NCBI GenBank assembly: GCA_019155185.1
Contig: CM032813.1
Span: forward strand, 8,591,501 to 8,655,500
DNA: 64,000 nucleotides
From: Beaufortia kweichowensis
Lineage: Eukaryota > Chordata > Actinopteri > Cypriniformes > Gastromyzontidae
Direction: 5' to 3'
Below the pieces are notes generated by a model. The model saw only the letters and a program-made list of their open reading frames with translations. It was not told where the DNA came from and made no database searches. The stretch's first letter is position 1. Every line of letters starts with the position of its first letter. Of this stretch, positions 1-16,900 are shown in pieces. A program made the translations under genes and the position numbers.

Positions 1-1211
1 CTCTTAAACTCTAAATCAGTGACATCACTCTGGTTCGTCAAGATCCTTATGGCATTCTTCAGCCCCAGTGTATACAGCATGCAATACGACTGATGGAAAA
101 CTGTAGTTTCCTGCTGTTTTAGAACATACAGGGCTTCTAATTTTTGTGAGAGAAGACCAGGATTGCAAGTTTCCATTTCTCGCAGGCAGTCACAGGCGAT
201 GACCCTTACTGGCTGTTGGGTTAGCCCACATCTGTAATCGTTTGTGTCCTGAATTGTTTGAAATAAAAGGTCTAACCAATCTTCAGCCATCTTTGTGCGG
301 CTGGCCAGGCAAGATGTGCATATTATGACGTTGGTGATGGCCAGCATTACATTGCACCTGAGATTGATGGATTTCTGTGCAGTGTGGGTGAAAACTGACA
401 TCAGTTCCAGGGCGGTTTCCTCTCCCACAGACACAGAAGGACATAAGGTGGTCGGATGCTCCTGCAGAACGGACACAAGGAGTATCTAAAGAAAAGAAGA
501 AAATGAAAACAATAATAGGTGAAGTAATTCCACCAGTAAAAAATGCACACATTTCAGAAAAGCTATAATACACCTATTACAGTGTTTCTTTTTATTTTTT
601 GGGTAAATTATTACTTTTATAGGTTAACAAGTAAAAGCTTTAAAACAGAAAACTGTACATTCGTAATAAAAGTATTCCTGTATATTGTTTTAATACTTTT
701 ATGTACATATAAATGCAAATGTAATGCATATTTTTTGTAAGGTATGGTCTACAATTGGGACAATCTTATAACATGCAACCTGCATTCAAATCAAGAGGGG
801 GAAAACTATACTTTGCCTAAATAAAATAAATATTTGTACTTGTACATTATAAACGTAAAAATAAAAGATATTATAATCAGAATTATGGGCATCTCTCTCG
901 GGAAGATAATGCCACAATGCAAACAATATTGTGAGATGTCAACTTTCACAAGGATCACATATTTTGTGATCCTATTATTCTTTTATTAGCAATGTTTATT
1001 AAGCTTATCTTAATTCGTGTATTGTAACTTAGAATTGTATTGTATTGTGTTTGTCTGTTTTCATTACCTTAAGTTGATCATTTGCTTTGTCATTTCTCAG
1101 TTCTCGTAACAGCTCAGCAAGGAAACTTTCAGGGGTGGTGACAGCCAAAAACTGAGACGGGCTCAGAAGAAAAGCAGATATTCTCTGATCCCACAGATCT
1201 CCAATGGTCAT
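1..1211 (-). CDS. ap5b1: AP-5 complex subunit beta-1, 5' part (partial)
   Basis: Two coding exons on the minus strand are visible. Exon 1 is 1068-1211 (48 codons, ATG at 1211, starting MTIGDLWDQR) with donor AAG|GTAATG. Exon 2 runs from 485 off the window edge after acceptor TTTCTTTAG. The join is phase 0, and exon 2 is open for all 161 codons seen. I compared it with human AP5B1 from memory. The start (LWDQRISAFLLSPSQF) fits the AP5B1 N-terminus, and the segment IACDCLREMETCNPGLLSQK fits its ACECLRELESCKPGLL region, including spacing. AP5B1 is the beta-type large subunit of the AP-5 adaptor, which acts on late endosomes with SPG11 and SPG15 in cargo retrieval. A TTG at 1235 would extend the frame, but it is not a plausible eukaryotic start. 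The rest of the gene lies to the left of the window. Confidence 0.88.
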
Positions 1212-2629
1212 GATGAAGATTAACTGTGACAGCAAATCACAACAGAAGAGCTCATGTCAACGGCAAGAACGCTCTTTATTGATTTGATAATGTGTCAAAA
1301 CGCGAGATTTAAAAGCAGACAAGCCATTACATTACATTCTTAAATATAAAGACTTACCTTTTAGATGTAACTTTAATAACATTAATATGATAAATTACTA
1401 TGCAACTTCCATCTATTGTCGCTTCCGACAATCACGTGTTCTCTAAACTGTCATATGATAAACCAGGTAGTGACAGAGTTTCTACACTTCAAAATAAATG
1501 TGTTACAAATATTTAACCATGTTTATTTTAAGCAAACTACTTAATATAAAGATTTAAAGTTGTAAATTGTATATTATTTGATATTATAAAACGTTTTATT
1601 AGATACATTTTTTATATGTTTTATTTTAGTACATCTTACTTTATATATAACAGGACTATTATTTTGGTATGGTGGTGTGACCTTGTTTCTAAAAAAGCCC
1701 TTTAGTGCCATCGTGTGGTTGTTTTAAAAGGTTTAAGAAGTAGGTCAAAAAGCTAATTAAATTAACAAATTAAATATCTATCAACGTTTTTATTATATAT
1801 TTTTATATAGTATTTTATATTTAAATGTGTTTTATGTAGTGTTTGTTGTATGCAAATGTATGTCAGTATTATTTATTCATTTTAATTGAGTAAAAAGTGC
1901 GTTTTCATTCTAGTTTGTGGCTGCAATTGTGTATAAACACATGTATTGTGTGCATATGTATTGTGTTTGTGGACTAGAAGTACTTGTTTGATGGTAATTA
2001 TATTCAAATGCCAAACTATAAATGGATATTTAAATCAACATCAGTGTTTTGTAATGTTGTATTTTCATTCTCAGCATGTTAATAATAATTAAAAACTTTT
2101 ATAGAATAAAAACTTTTTATACAACAGTATAGAATATAAATCTTAAATAACATTGTTTTTTCCCCATGTTTGAACAATATCCTATTTTTCTTTTCCCACC
2201 ATTTGTAACAAAACGTGACCTATAAAAACCAGGCTAAAGTCTTAAAATCCAATTATGACATAACAAGCATCAAAGTTTCACTAAATATCACTATGATTTC
2301 AATCTTTGACATGTTATTACTAAGTGAATATTAAAGATATCAATGTTATATTTTCACAGAATGTCCTTTCATTATGTTTACATTTTATATAGAAAACAAT
2401 AAATCAAAGACTTCATCTGGGTTTTCACAGGCAGGTAACAAATACGTTTTAAATTCTGAGGTCAAATATGCAATTCTGCCATAAAACGCAAACATAACTA
2501 TACACAGGAGAGTAATGCAAACAGAAAGCAAATGTGCAAGTCTTCAGGTGTATTTAAAGTCTTCTTAGTTTTATAATTGTTGTAAATAAAGTACATTAAC
2601 TTGTAACTGTAATCGTGAGATAAAGTGAC
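1212..2629. other. Intergenic spacer between divergent ap5b1 and cdc42
   Basis: This 1.4 kb AT-rich spacer separates two genes transcribed away from each other, so it should hold both promoters. The ap5b1 5' UTR and start site must lie just above 1211, but I cannot place them. From about 1500 to 2400 the sequence is mostly A/T runs with no convincing exon. CpG density rises only at about 2625-2710, where cdc42 exon 1 sits. Confidence 0.6.
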
Positions 2630-2717
2630 GCAGCGCGCCCCTGCTCTTCAGTGCGGGAAACCCCGAGCTCTCGGACCTGCCAACGCCCGGCGCAGAGAAA
2701 TAAACAGAAAGGATACG
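2630..2717 (+). other. cdc42: cdc42 non-coding first exon with CpG-rich promoter edge
   Basis: A short GC- and CpG-rich stretch in AT-rich surroundings ends in a consensus donor (ATACG|GTGAGT, GT at 2718-2719). It contains no ATG. It lies upstream of the cdc42 coding exon, which itself begins with 36 nt of 5' UTR after a clear acceptor at 5851, so an upstream non-coding exon is required. The donor is well supported. The 5' boundary (transcription start) is a guess from base composition. Confidence 0.6.
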
Positions 2718-5700
2718 GTGAGTGCCAATGACTCTCAAAATATTAACTCTATTTCTCCTCGCTTAACCAATATCATCTCTTGAGCTTGTGGAAGATCGCT
2801 TTATGATTGTTTACGGTACAAATAAAGATATTTTTGATGAAATTTTAACGGGTGAAACGGTTTAAATGGAACCGCAGGGCAGTTAGCACAAGCGGCTAGC
2901 TCTGAGGCAGAGAAGAACCGCTTAGATTTTACCTCAGACACTTTTACAGCAACGATATTATACTTTCAAGTTGATTTAGGTCATATTCCAATTCAACAAT
3001 TAACGTAGGGTACATTTGTATTAAACAGAAATGCTTTTTGGCTTTAAATCTGTCATACGTATAGGACAGTCGACTGTTAACGGCGAATAACTGTCAGTAT
3101 TTGTTTGTAATGTCATATTATCATATCGTGTCACATTGTGTTTATGCAAACAATACATTGGTTTGTTCTGCTTGTAGATTGTGCAGTGCAGGTTTGGCCT
3201 TTTAAAATATGGCCTTCGGATATTAAGCATCATTGGGAATTGAAATATTCAAGATTGATTTATTATTTATCATTTGGCTTTGAATCATTGCTTGTACGTG
3301 TTAAGCATGAATGGCATTCAATGGTTACTGTTGATTTCAGCAACGTTTATAAATGTAACCAGTCTATTCTCCATCCCACCCTATACAGAATTGTCTCATC
3401 ATGTGTTGCACACATGATATGAATATTTGTGTGTGTGTGTGTGTCTTCACATATTTGCATTTATGTACGATAACCTGATAGTATTGTAGCCTCACTGTAC
3501 TCATGTATTTATACAAAAATATAAAGAGCACCAACTTGTTGGTTTGAATAGTTAATCAGATTTGTGGTTCCATGGGGTCGTAGGTACTAGCTGATCATTG
3601 TTTCCTGCTGGCACATCTCACAAACCTCATTGTGTTAGGGATATTTCCGACTTTTATTTATGCATTCTTTCTGTAGACCATACATTTTTAACACGTTTGT
3701 TGACCTGTCAGTGGATTGTATATATTTTAAAAGAAAGGCAGTCTTTATGTACAGTAATATTGTATATTAGCATCTATGGTATTGTCTGCGGAGGGGTTTC
3801 TCCCTTTAGGAATGTGACTGAAGAATAGATAGAAGTGGATGATAAAATTTACAGAGAATGATAAGACGCAGGAAGTTTTCTTGCTTCATTATGTCTTTTG
3901 CAATAAGTTCCTCTCGCATCTGGTCATTGAGGAAATGCTTTTTCCTGCCGCGAATGAATTGTTAAACTAAGAAAGGAAGAAGGTAGAGCTTGAATGACAA
4001 ATTCACCATAACAACAATCAGTTCATAGGTTTTGTAATGGAAGCATTATTGTTGTGTATCTGTGCTCAAATCTTTCCAAAATAAAAATCAGCTGGTTTTG
4101 AAGACTTTGGGTGAGGTTGACTTATAGTGTAGCCTGATCCTAATCCACCCTTATTTTTGAGAAAAGGGATTTACTGTCTGAGAATGCATATGGTCCTGGA
4201 TTGCATTGCTTTACGCCGTCTGTCGCTAAAACTGATCGGAAGTTTGTCCTTAATCCAGTTATTTTGTATTTGCGTTTGTCCACTTGGACATTTATTCTCT
4301 GTGTGATTGCTATGGATATGAATGCAAGTATTCAATTATGAATTATGAAATTCTTGAGCATGTGAGGTTTATGATGATTGTATTATGTAATTAAAAGATT
4401 ATGTAATTATAATTCAGGGAGGTGCTTTCTAAGGGTGTTTCTCAAATGTTTCTTTACAGCACATCTCAGAGGTGGCTTAAATCTTAAATTATAACTCTTA
4501 TAAGAATGAGTTGTGTTGACAGGTAACAACAGTCACTAGAGGGCTGTGAATAGTGTTTTGCTTGTGGGTTTGCCGCTAACAGTAGATTGAAGTCAGGCCT
4601 TACATCGGCAGATTGTAATGTATGAGGGAAGGAAACAGCCGGGATGGGCTGCCATCTCCTCGTCCTGACCATCTGTAAGCTTGTGAATGCTCAGGATCTG
4701 ACTGCTGCAGAGGTTTAGCCATCTCGGGCACTGCGTGAACAGCAGGAAGTGGTAGTCTCCATCTCACGCCTCTTTCTCCTGCTTCCCCTACTTACTCGCA
4801 CCGGGAAAAGGCGATTGCCGTCCTTCCTTTTCTCTGTCGTTGCGTGCTGTCCGCAGGCTAGGGGTCTTGGTGGGTAAGCATACTGTTAGTTCCCTCTTTA
4901 AGTGATGCGATTGATGACATTATGCTTGAGTTCAAAGTCGAGGTGACCCACAATCCGATGGGGAGAGGGACTCCAGTCCCAGCAGAATAGGGGTCAGTTA
5001 GTGTTGTTTTGAATGAGAAATGTTACAAAACTTAATTTGTTTGGTTTTCTTTGTTAAACGTTTTATTGCACTGTATGTAAAACAATCATTCTAATGTGGT
5101 TTTCTGTTTGGAAAAATCTTTGTCTTTAAGTTTTTTGGTCCTTGATGGGATCAATAGATGGGATTGATTATTATCGGACAGACAGTGGCACACATGCCCA
5201 GCTGTTTTTGCAGTTGCTTTTAACCAGCTGGTCCCAATGTGATTTTAACTATGTGTATTTATTTGAAGCCAGAATTAAAATGTTGACTTTTTTTGTAAAA
5301 TGTTTGACGTAAAGTGATATTTTGTTGTGTAATACGGTGACATCATATCAGTTTATGTTGTATAAGGCTTATCACTAGTAACGGGTAACTAGTGACTGCA
5401 CTAGGTTTAGTTTTGCTTACAGGTACAGCATTCCTCAGTCAGCACACACTATTTGCATTAATGCATATAATATGATGTCTTTACCCATCACATATGACTG
5501 TTTCAATGATGACAGTTTGTGTGGCAATGAAGGTGTGAAATGTTGTAAATGGATAAATTAATTTCTCACATTTTGTGTCACAGTTTTTAACACTTCTAAT
5601 GCAGTTAACACCTTTTAGTCTAACAACAAATTTAGTATCTGACTCAGTTTTACAGTATCTGTAGTTCAATCACACTATGTGTGATTAAAATTTACATACG

Positions 5701-5850
5701 TGATTGTGGTCAACACAGAGATGTTTTGTAATGCTTATTGCCATGTGTTACCATTTTAGTATCTCTGCTTACACCTTGTGAACTTGGGACAGTATTTTCG
5801 TCTTTACAAAGTATCTTATATGACCTCTTGTTTGTTTCTCTCTTTTGTAG
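2718..5850 (+). other. cdc42: cdc42 intron 1
   Basis: This 3.1 kb intron lies between the non-coding exon and the first coding exon. It ends in a pyrimidine tract and TTTTGTAG at 5850. It is AT-rich with a short GT run near 3430. The only locally GC-rich part is about 4700-4875, which ends in a donor-like G|GTAAGC (GT at 4874) and could be an alternative first exon (see findings). The short open frames inside show no recognisable protein. Confidence 0.6.
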
Positions 5851-9744
<3,894 letters not shown>

Positions 9745-10985
9745 GCTCTCCATCCTATCCTCCCCTCCCTCACTCCCTCTCTCCCCTCTGTGCTCTGCTA
9801 AGGCTGGTCCACAGCTTTACACTTTAAAAGCAATGTGTAAAAAAGTGAGTTTCAATATTTGCTCTGCAATATAGATATAAAGAGTACCCAACCGTACACA
9901 CATGCACACATAAACGTAAACACACACAAATAACCCACATGCTCGTTAATATAAAAAACCTAGAGGGCCTTTTTAGTTTTGATTCGTGGGGTCTTACTTC
10001 TATACTTCATGGTGACTTTTTGTCACGTGGTGAATTTTGTCACTTATGTGGGTGAATTTTATAGTAACGCTTCGCAGGCACTCGGTGACAAGCCTTCAGT
10101 AGTTTTAGGTCGTATCTGTTTCCATTGTCCTGTGCAGACAGTTGTCAAACGACCTTCATTCTGACCCGAGCAAGATGTCACTTGCCAAAATGATAAAATC
10201 AACGTTACCGTATTTTGTCTCACCCCTGAGCAACATCACCTGAAGTGCTTAGAAATAATAGCTCCTTTTTCTTTGCCAATAGTCCCATTTAATAAGCATC
10301 TGAGACAGTAACCTTGCATACGGCTCGGTTGTTTTCCGTGGATAATTATACTCCTCGCAGTGATTGGTCTATCTGAAGCAGGGAACTTTCTAACAGTGTT
10401 AGCAGAACATGTGGCGTGTTCTAATGCGTCGCTAGGGACCATGGAAGCGATTTTGTTCCAGAACTTGTGATGCATGTAGGTAAGCCTCCATGTTCCTTTG
10501 GATAGGTTAACATTTAATTATTAAAAATGTAAGCTGACTAAAGTTGTTATAGGCTCCAGTTGTTTTTACCAAATGTTTTGTTTTCCGTTTGTTTGTTTTT
10601 TCTGTCGTAATTTTTTTTTCAATTTTATTTTAATTTTTGTTGATAAAGGTTCACTCCTCTCATTTGTTTAAGGGCTGGATCCCAACTATTCTCTGATCCA
10701 CTTGTGATTTTAAGGAAGCAAACACAATAGGGGTCCATTTTAGATTATATATAATAGTTAATCCTAAAGACAGATGTAAATCCCTCAACAGAACCAAGTG
10801 TATTAGTGCGGCACAGGTGGATCAGGGGTTTTTGATTTCCAGTCTTCCCCTCTTCCTAGTTTTTTGTTCGTTTTTATTTTTGTTTTGGTGTAAACCAAAT
10901 GCTCTGTATGAAGTCTCTCCTTTGTACTGTATATGCATTCTTTTGAGAAAAAATATTAAACTTATACCTTAATTGCCTTTGATCA
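9745..10985 (+). other. cdc42: 3' UTR of the ubiquitous cdc42 transcript
   Basis: The sequence after the CVLL stop is T-rich with no competing exon. The first convincing processing signal is ATTAAA at 10955-10960, followed by a T/GT-rich stretch (about 10975-11010), which implies a 3' UTR of roughly 1.2 kb. An imperfect CA-rich tract lies at about 9895-9935. Earlier cleavage cannot be excluded. Confidence 0.55.
10955..10960 (+). terminator. cdc42: Probable poly(A) signal for the ubiquitous cdc42 transcript
   Basis: This ATTAAA variant hexamer is followed within 50 nt by GT- and T-rich sequence. It lies about 1.2 kb after the CVLL stop. Confidence 0.45.
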
Positions 10986-13900
10986 TGTTCTGGTTCTTGT
11001 TTTAATATCTTAATGTGCTGTGTATGTGACAACGTTCCTCAAGAAACATCTCGCCTAAAATAGTTTCCTTTGTCTCATTTTAAACAACAGGTTTCATCAG
11101 TCTCTTACATACTTCCACCAATTACATCAGACTTTGAACCTGTTAGGGATGGTTTTCATGAACCTCAGCAAGACAGTATGGTGGTCAGTATACAGATACT
11201 TTGATTAAACCGAACACTTGTTTTAAGCATTCTCTGCCAGCAGGGGATGATGTAGTGTCAGATGAGTATAGAGAAGTCCTTCATGCTGGTAATCTGTCAC
11301 AGGGAAGGTTTTAGTGTAGTATTTTCCAGTGTCTTGTTTATCCAATACTTTATGCCCACAGGTAAGAACATCTGGATTATTTTTTCTTGGTGAGTATTTA
11401 TCCTTATCTTTGACTATTGTGCCACAAAAATGTTATACAAAATATGTATTAAGATGCTCAAAGTTAATCTGAAATCTTTACATGCCTGTATATGCACAAA
11501 TTGATCTTCCAATGCCAGTGAAGCACATTAAAATGAATCGGGGGCATCCGAAGAATGCTTTTTGATTTGCTTGGTTTGCTGGCAATTGTGACAGAAATTG
11601 AAACGTCTTCAACTGCCAATAAAGAATAGCCTTAGCACTTTTTCTGTTTAATGTAGTATAAGCATATAATCTATGTCTGTCCTACTAAAAAGAAAATTCG
11701 TGTTACATAAGTTCTAAATAAAATTTACATTGAATGCATGTTACAATGCAGCAGTTCACAATTAACCCTTTCAAGCACTGAGGTCCCTGCAGTGGACAGC
11801 TGTTCAAAAAGCAATGCATGAAAACGTAATTCATGCATGAAAGGGTTAACATGACTTTTTTGAGTGAAAAAGGGTAAAATGTATAATTATTATTATTATT
11901 ATTCAAGTATTTATTATGGTAAATTTATTTGTTGGTTTTCAGTGAGCTAAAACTGAACCAATAAGGCGAGGCTGTTAATCTTTAGATAGCCGGGACTATT
12001 TTATATACATAATACATAAAATAATGACATTTGAGCAGGACTTTGCACCATGTCTAACATGTTCTGCTTACAGTAAATGTCATTGTTTTACATTCCGTGA
12101 GTGTTTAGCGCGATGACTGTAAGAGTACACTTGTGCTGAACAGCCGCAGAAAGCCATCAATTATGTGTGAAATGACATACATTCCTGCGTGTGGTTGTGG
12201 GGGTGTCCACCTGCAGAAGTTCACTCATTATCAGTCTACAGCTTGAGCCTAATTGACAACTTCACCAGAAGAGCAAGGCAGAAGCTGACCTGTTATGAAA
12301 ACATCCCCAGCTGTGCATTCGTCATTGCCTTCTCATGCTCAACTTCTCGGGTGAATCTCAAGAACATAAAACTTGTCAAGATCAAGTTTCATCCTAACAT
12401 CCAAAGAAAATTAGATTAGCGTTCTGGAGACTGGTATGATTATGATAATCACTTTTCTGCCTCATAGATCTCTTTAATTATTTATTATTATTATCATCTT
12501 CATACAGTATATATAGACTTTTGTGTATTTTTGTTTGTGTATTTGTATTATTATTCTTCATATTTCAGATCATTTACCATAATGAAGTGACATGTGTTAC
12601 AGCAATGAAACTCTGAATTGGCAAGCAGGGTTTGTGCTTAATTGGCATTAAACTCTTATTTGTAGTAACAAAATTATAGCTTTTCATTATACATACATAT
12701 TCATATTTTAGGTTTTGTTTTGTGCTTTCCTGACTCACTGATGCCGTCCAATGTTTTTAACAATATCTCTCTTTATGTTTTATAATTTCTTTATTTGGCT
12801 TGTTAGTTTTATTGGTCTTGTGAGTTGTTCTAAAAGTGAAAATATCGTTTTGAAAATACTAAATTTGATTTTATCTGGGGGCAACAGCTTGTACTCAAGT
12901 TGTACACGTGTATTCTCACAGTTGATATTTGGGGTCATGTGATGCCTCATGAGTGTCTCTCACTTCATGCTGTTCTCACAATTCCCAAGTAGTTGATTCT
13001 GAAATGTTCAACTTATCAGAAAATGGGGGTTATTTTCTTTTGTGTAAGACTTAAACAGATTGTCCAAGCTCTCCTACACACTTGTTTTTTTTCTGGTTCT
13101 AACTGGATGAGCTGTATAGCTGATTTCAATCCAAAGCGAGCACTGCGCTTGACATTCATTTCATTGCTTTGCTCGGAGAAGCGCGTGATGTTTCCCGCAG
13201 GATGCCGTTTCTTTTCATCACGTCTGTTGGCTGTGTTGTAATCAGTACCCCAGGGAGGGCCAATTACAGCCAAAGACTAAACCTGACAGGTTACGAGAAT
13301 CGCAACAGCCTGCGAACGCTGATAAATATAGCTGTCGAGCAACACATGCTACTTACGCAATGGTGTTGTTGTACGTAAGTCCGCATGGCAATTAATGTAG
13401 CTGCAGATACATCCTCCTGCACCAGAAGATGTGCAAATGTGCCAATCAAAGCCAAATGGGTTGAAAAGTTAGGCTGTGGACTGAGACTGCTCTGAGCGTT
13501 GAAAATTGCTAAGTCTTAAATCAAAAACCCACATCTCTTTCTCCCCACTACCCTTTAGCCATCTGTGATTTGGCAGATCAGAGCTTAAACTCAGTCTTGC
13601 ATACCTGCCATGGCTGCACTGTAAGAACACGCAGGCTGTCTTTATATTGGATCGGCTTTGGGAACGTGTTACACTTTTTCCTAAAAATACTGAATACAGC
13701 TAATGTTGGTCTTACCACCATTGCTTCTGTGTTAGTGGTAATAAGCAGAGATTGTAAATGATGTTTGAAATAATAATGTTTGTGCATTTAAAGACCAACA
13801 CCAATCTGACATGTAAAATATACTTTGCCTTAATCGATTGCTCGAGTTCATGTCAATTAAATACGGCCAAAAGTAGTCCTATGTAATGCATTTCTCTTTT

Positions 13901-16900
13901 TATACAGGCTCCTATCCCGGCCCATAGTGCACCCACAGCGAAGGAACGATGTTTTAAATCCAGTGAAGCCAAGAGTGACGATTCAGATGGCCAGTTTGGT
14001 TTATTGTGACACGCTAATTCACTCGTTCAGATACATGTGTCGCATCCATGGGCCATTTCCAATGGTCATCACACTTCAGATAAGAAACCCTCAGGTGTGC
14101 TGAGTTTCCCATCTATCGGTAAAACCTCAGCTTATGTGTTGACAGCCTGTCTCGCACGCTAAACGGCTAAACTCTGTGTCCCAGTTTCCATATCATGGAT
14201 GCAGGACAACCATGTCCAAACTACTGATACCAGCATGCAGTCTGAGTGCAGGTGGCTGGATTTCAGTTTGTGAGACAGCATAGTTTGCGTTGATGGATTA
14301 GGTATAGGTTCAGTTTATGGCCATAAACTCTTTTTGTTATTATTATTTTGGTATTTATGACCTTGCGAGAGTCCCTACACCTGTGTCCCCTCTGCTCTGT
14401 CTGATTTCTGGCTGTATGGAAACCACCTCCATAGTTTTAGTAATTGCATCACCTCTCAGATATGTGGATACAAATTTAGATTCTTGACTGCCAGGCAGAA
14501 GGGCTTGCATCAGGCTAGAAGCCTTATATATCATCTCATGATGGATGAGCCACCGCAGTGGAATTCTCTGTGATTCATGCTAAAACAATACTTTGTGTCG
14601 AGGCCCTGCTCCAACATGAAGTTTGTTTACAATAGCAATCATTGGTGTTAAATGGGGAATGGGATATTTTGTGTTTAAAGATGTATTACATTCAGCTTTA
14701 TTGGTAATTATTAGTCTTAAATTAATGGATGCAACTGATATCTGCTGGCATACAACCGGTACCTGTGGTGTCACGCAAAATTGATTGTTTTTGTTTTCAT
14801 TGTAAGTGTAGAAATACCCTATTTCAACTATTCATTACTTTAGGTGTTAACCTGATAACTGTCACCGCATTGAGTATACACATGAAAACATGTCTTTACA
14901 ATTTTTTTTCTTTTTAGATACAAGATACCAAGATACAAGATACTTTTTCATTTTTCCTCATTTATATATTTTAATAAATTACTGTAACATTAACATTTTT
15001 TAAATACATTTTTTGGTTGTTTATTGTTGTTAAAATTGTGTCAAATATTTCATATTGAGTCTGTTAACTTATAGTTTGTCATGATTAGATTGTGACAAAC
15101 TATCAACAAAGAAATATTAAAGTGAATAGTAAAATAATAATAATTTTCCTTCTGAGGAACGGTAACAGTTAACAGGTTAAACTACATCTTAATTCTTATG
15201 TTTTGTTATGCCATTTAAAGCTCAGTGATACACAACGTTTTTAAAGATTTTGCTATATTAAAAAGCCATATAATAGCTTTGTGAGAATCTTTGTAAAATG
15301 TGAAATGAAGCATACAAGGTACATCGACTACTTCATTACTTTTGTTCTTTGTGGAGCTTGACAGATCTTGAAAATTTCCCCTCTGTTGGAAGGAAGTTTG
15401 ACCTCCCAATCTGAAAAAAACTTAAAGGTGAGTATATTTTTTCACTTTTAGGGGTTCACCTTTCACCAGTTGAAATTCACTGCAGTCATTAATGTTTAAT
15501 ATATGCTAATTTATTGACACTTTATGGGTATTATGAATTGCTTTAAAATAAAGTGTGAGAAATAGACTTTGTTGTGTGAATTACGTGTGTTGATCTGTGC
15601 CACTGGGTGAGCCAAGAAGGCTTAAGATGCACTAAGCTGAAAAATCCCAGTCTATCCACAAAAAAGTATCATCAATACTACTAGACTTCCACTTGCACTT
15701 GGTACCACAATAATGTCTCAGTAATACACAGTTGCACAATTTTTGATGCTTTAAAGAGAAGGGGGTTGGGGGTACGGCAACTGTCATCACAAACAAGAAA
15801 CATCTGTCTCATTTGTGTAACTTGTTTTCTTTTAATATGAGAAGTATGCAGGTAGAGATCTCCGAGTTTTGAAGAAGGCCTGGGAGGAGAGAGGAGTGCT
15901 TTTTCCCCCTTGATTTTGTTCTTGGAATCTACTTCAGTAAATGTTTTCTGCAGACACATCACCTGCTAACAGTATATGTGAGTGGATACTTCAGAACGCA
16001 AACACATATATATATACATACGTGTACACGTGATCCTGTTTGGGATTAAGAGCATCAAAGTAGTCTTATCCATAAAAATAGATATTGTGTGTTTATGTGT
16101 GATATTTTCAGAGCATACTGTGTACATCGTTAAAAAAAACTCTATAAATATAAACTACTCTAAATATGATCTTATGCTTATTATAAATGTATAAATATAA
16201 AATTCATATTTACACGTGTGTGTATTAAATATAGACGCATGCACATTGTACATATCAAGCATTACTCTTTAAACGCTAGCAACAATTAATACGCCCAAGT
16301 GTTGATATTGATTATTTATTATCATAACTATTAAACAATGTGTTCGTCCAGCCATTAATAATTCACTTTTATGTTTTTGCCTAATCAAACAAATGTTCCC
16401 TTGATGAGTTCAGAGACCAAAGTCATATTAAAAGTAGCTGAAAGGCTAAAGCCCCCGATCTTTGAGTTCCTTTATTGAATTGTAGGTTGATAATTATGTT
16501 ATGTCCCTGGAAAGGCCTTTGCAAATATTAAATTACTGTGTGGTATTTTCCATCAAAGAGGCGGTGACAGGGCCATTCTGTTGACAGGATTAGATTTCTC
16601 ATAGTGAAATCTCCCTCAAGCACATTTTAGATCTATTCTCATACACTGATTCTTCCGCATTCACCCATTGTGTCCTTCATATTTTCCCCAAATAGCCATA
16701 GAGGTTATTCTTAAAGTCCAATCCAGGTTGACTTTGCTATGGTGTGCTAAAAACGTCACATTTAGATGCTCATTTTAGTGAAGCGAATCTGCACACTTTC
16801 AGGATTTCTTCCCATTCCTCATTGTGCATTATTACCTCCAGACTTATCTATTGAGGAATATGAAGCAAAGCATAGAAGCTGGCTAAAATATGTACAGTTT

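Noticed and set aside
1029..1235. Upstream in-frame start of ap5b1 at 1235 and exon read-through to 1029
   Set aside because: The codon at 1235 is TTG. The frame beyond 1068 is intronic after a good GT donor, and the continuation in exon 2 matches the protein family.
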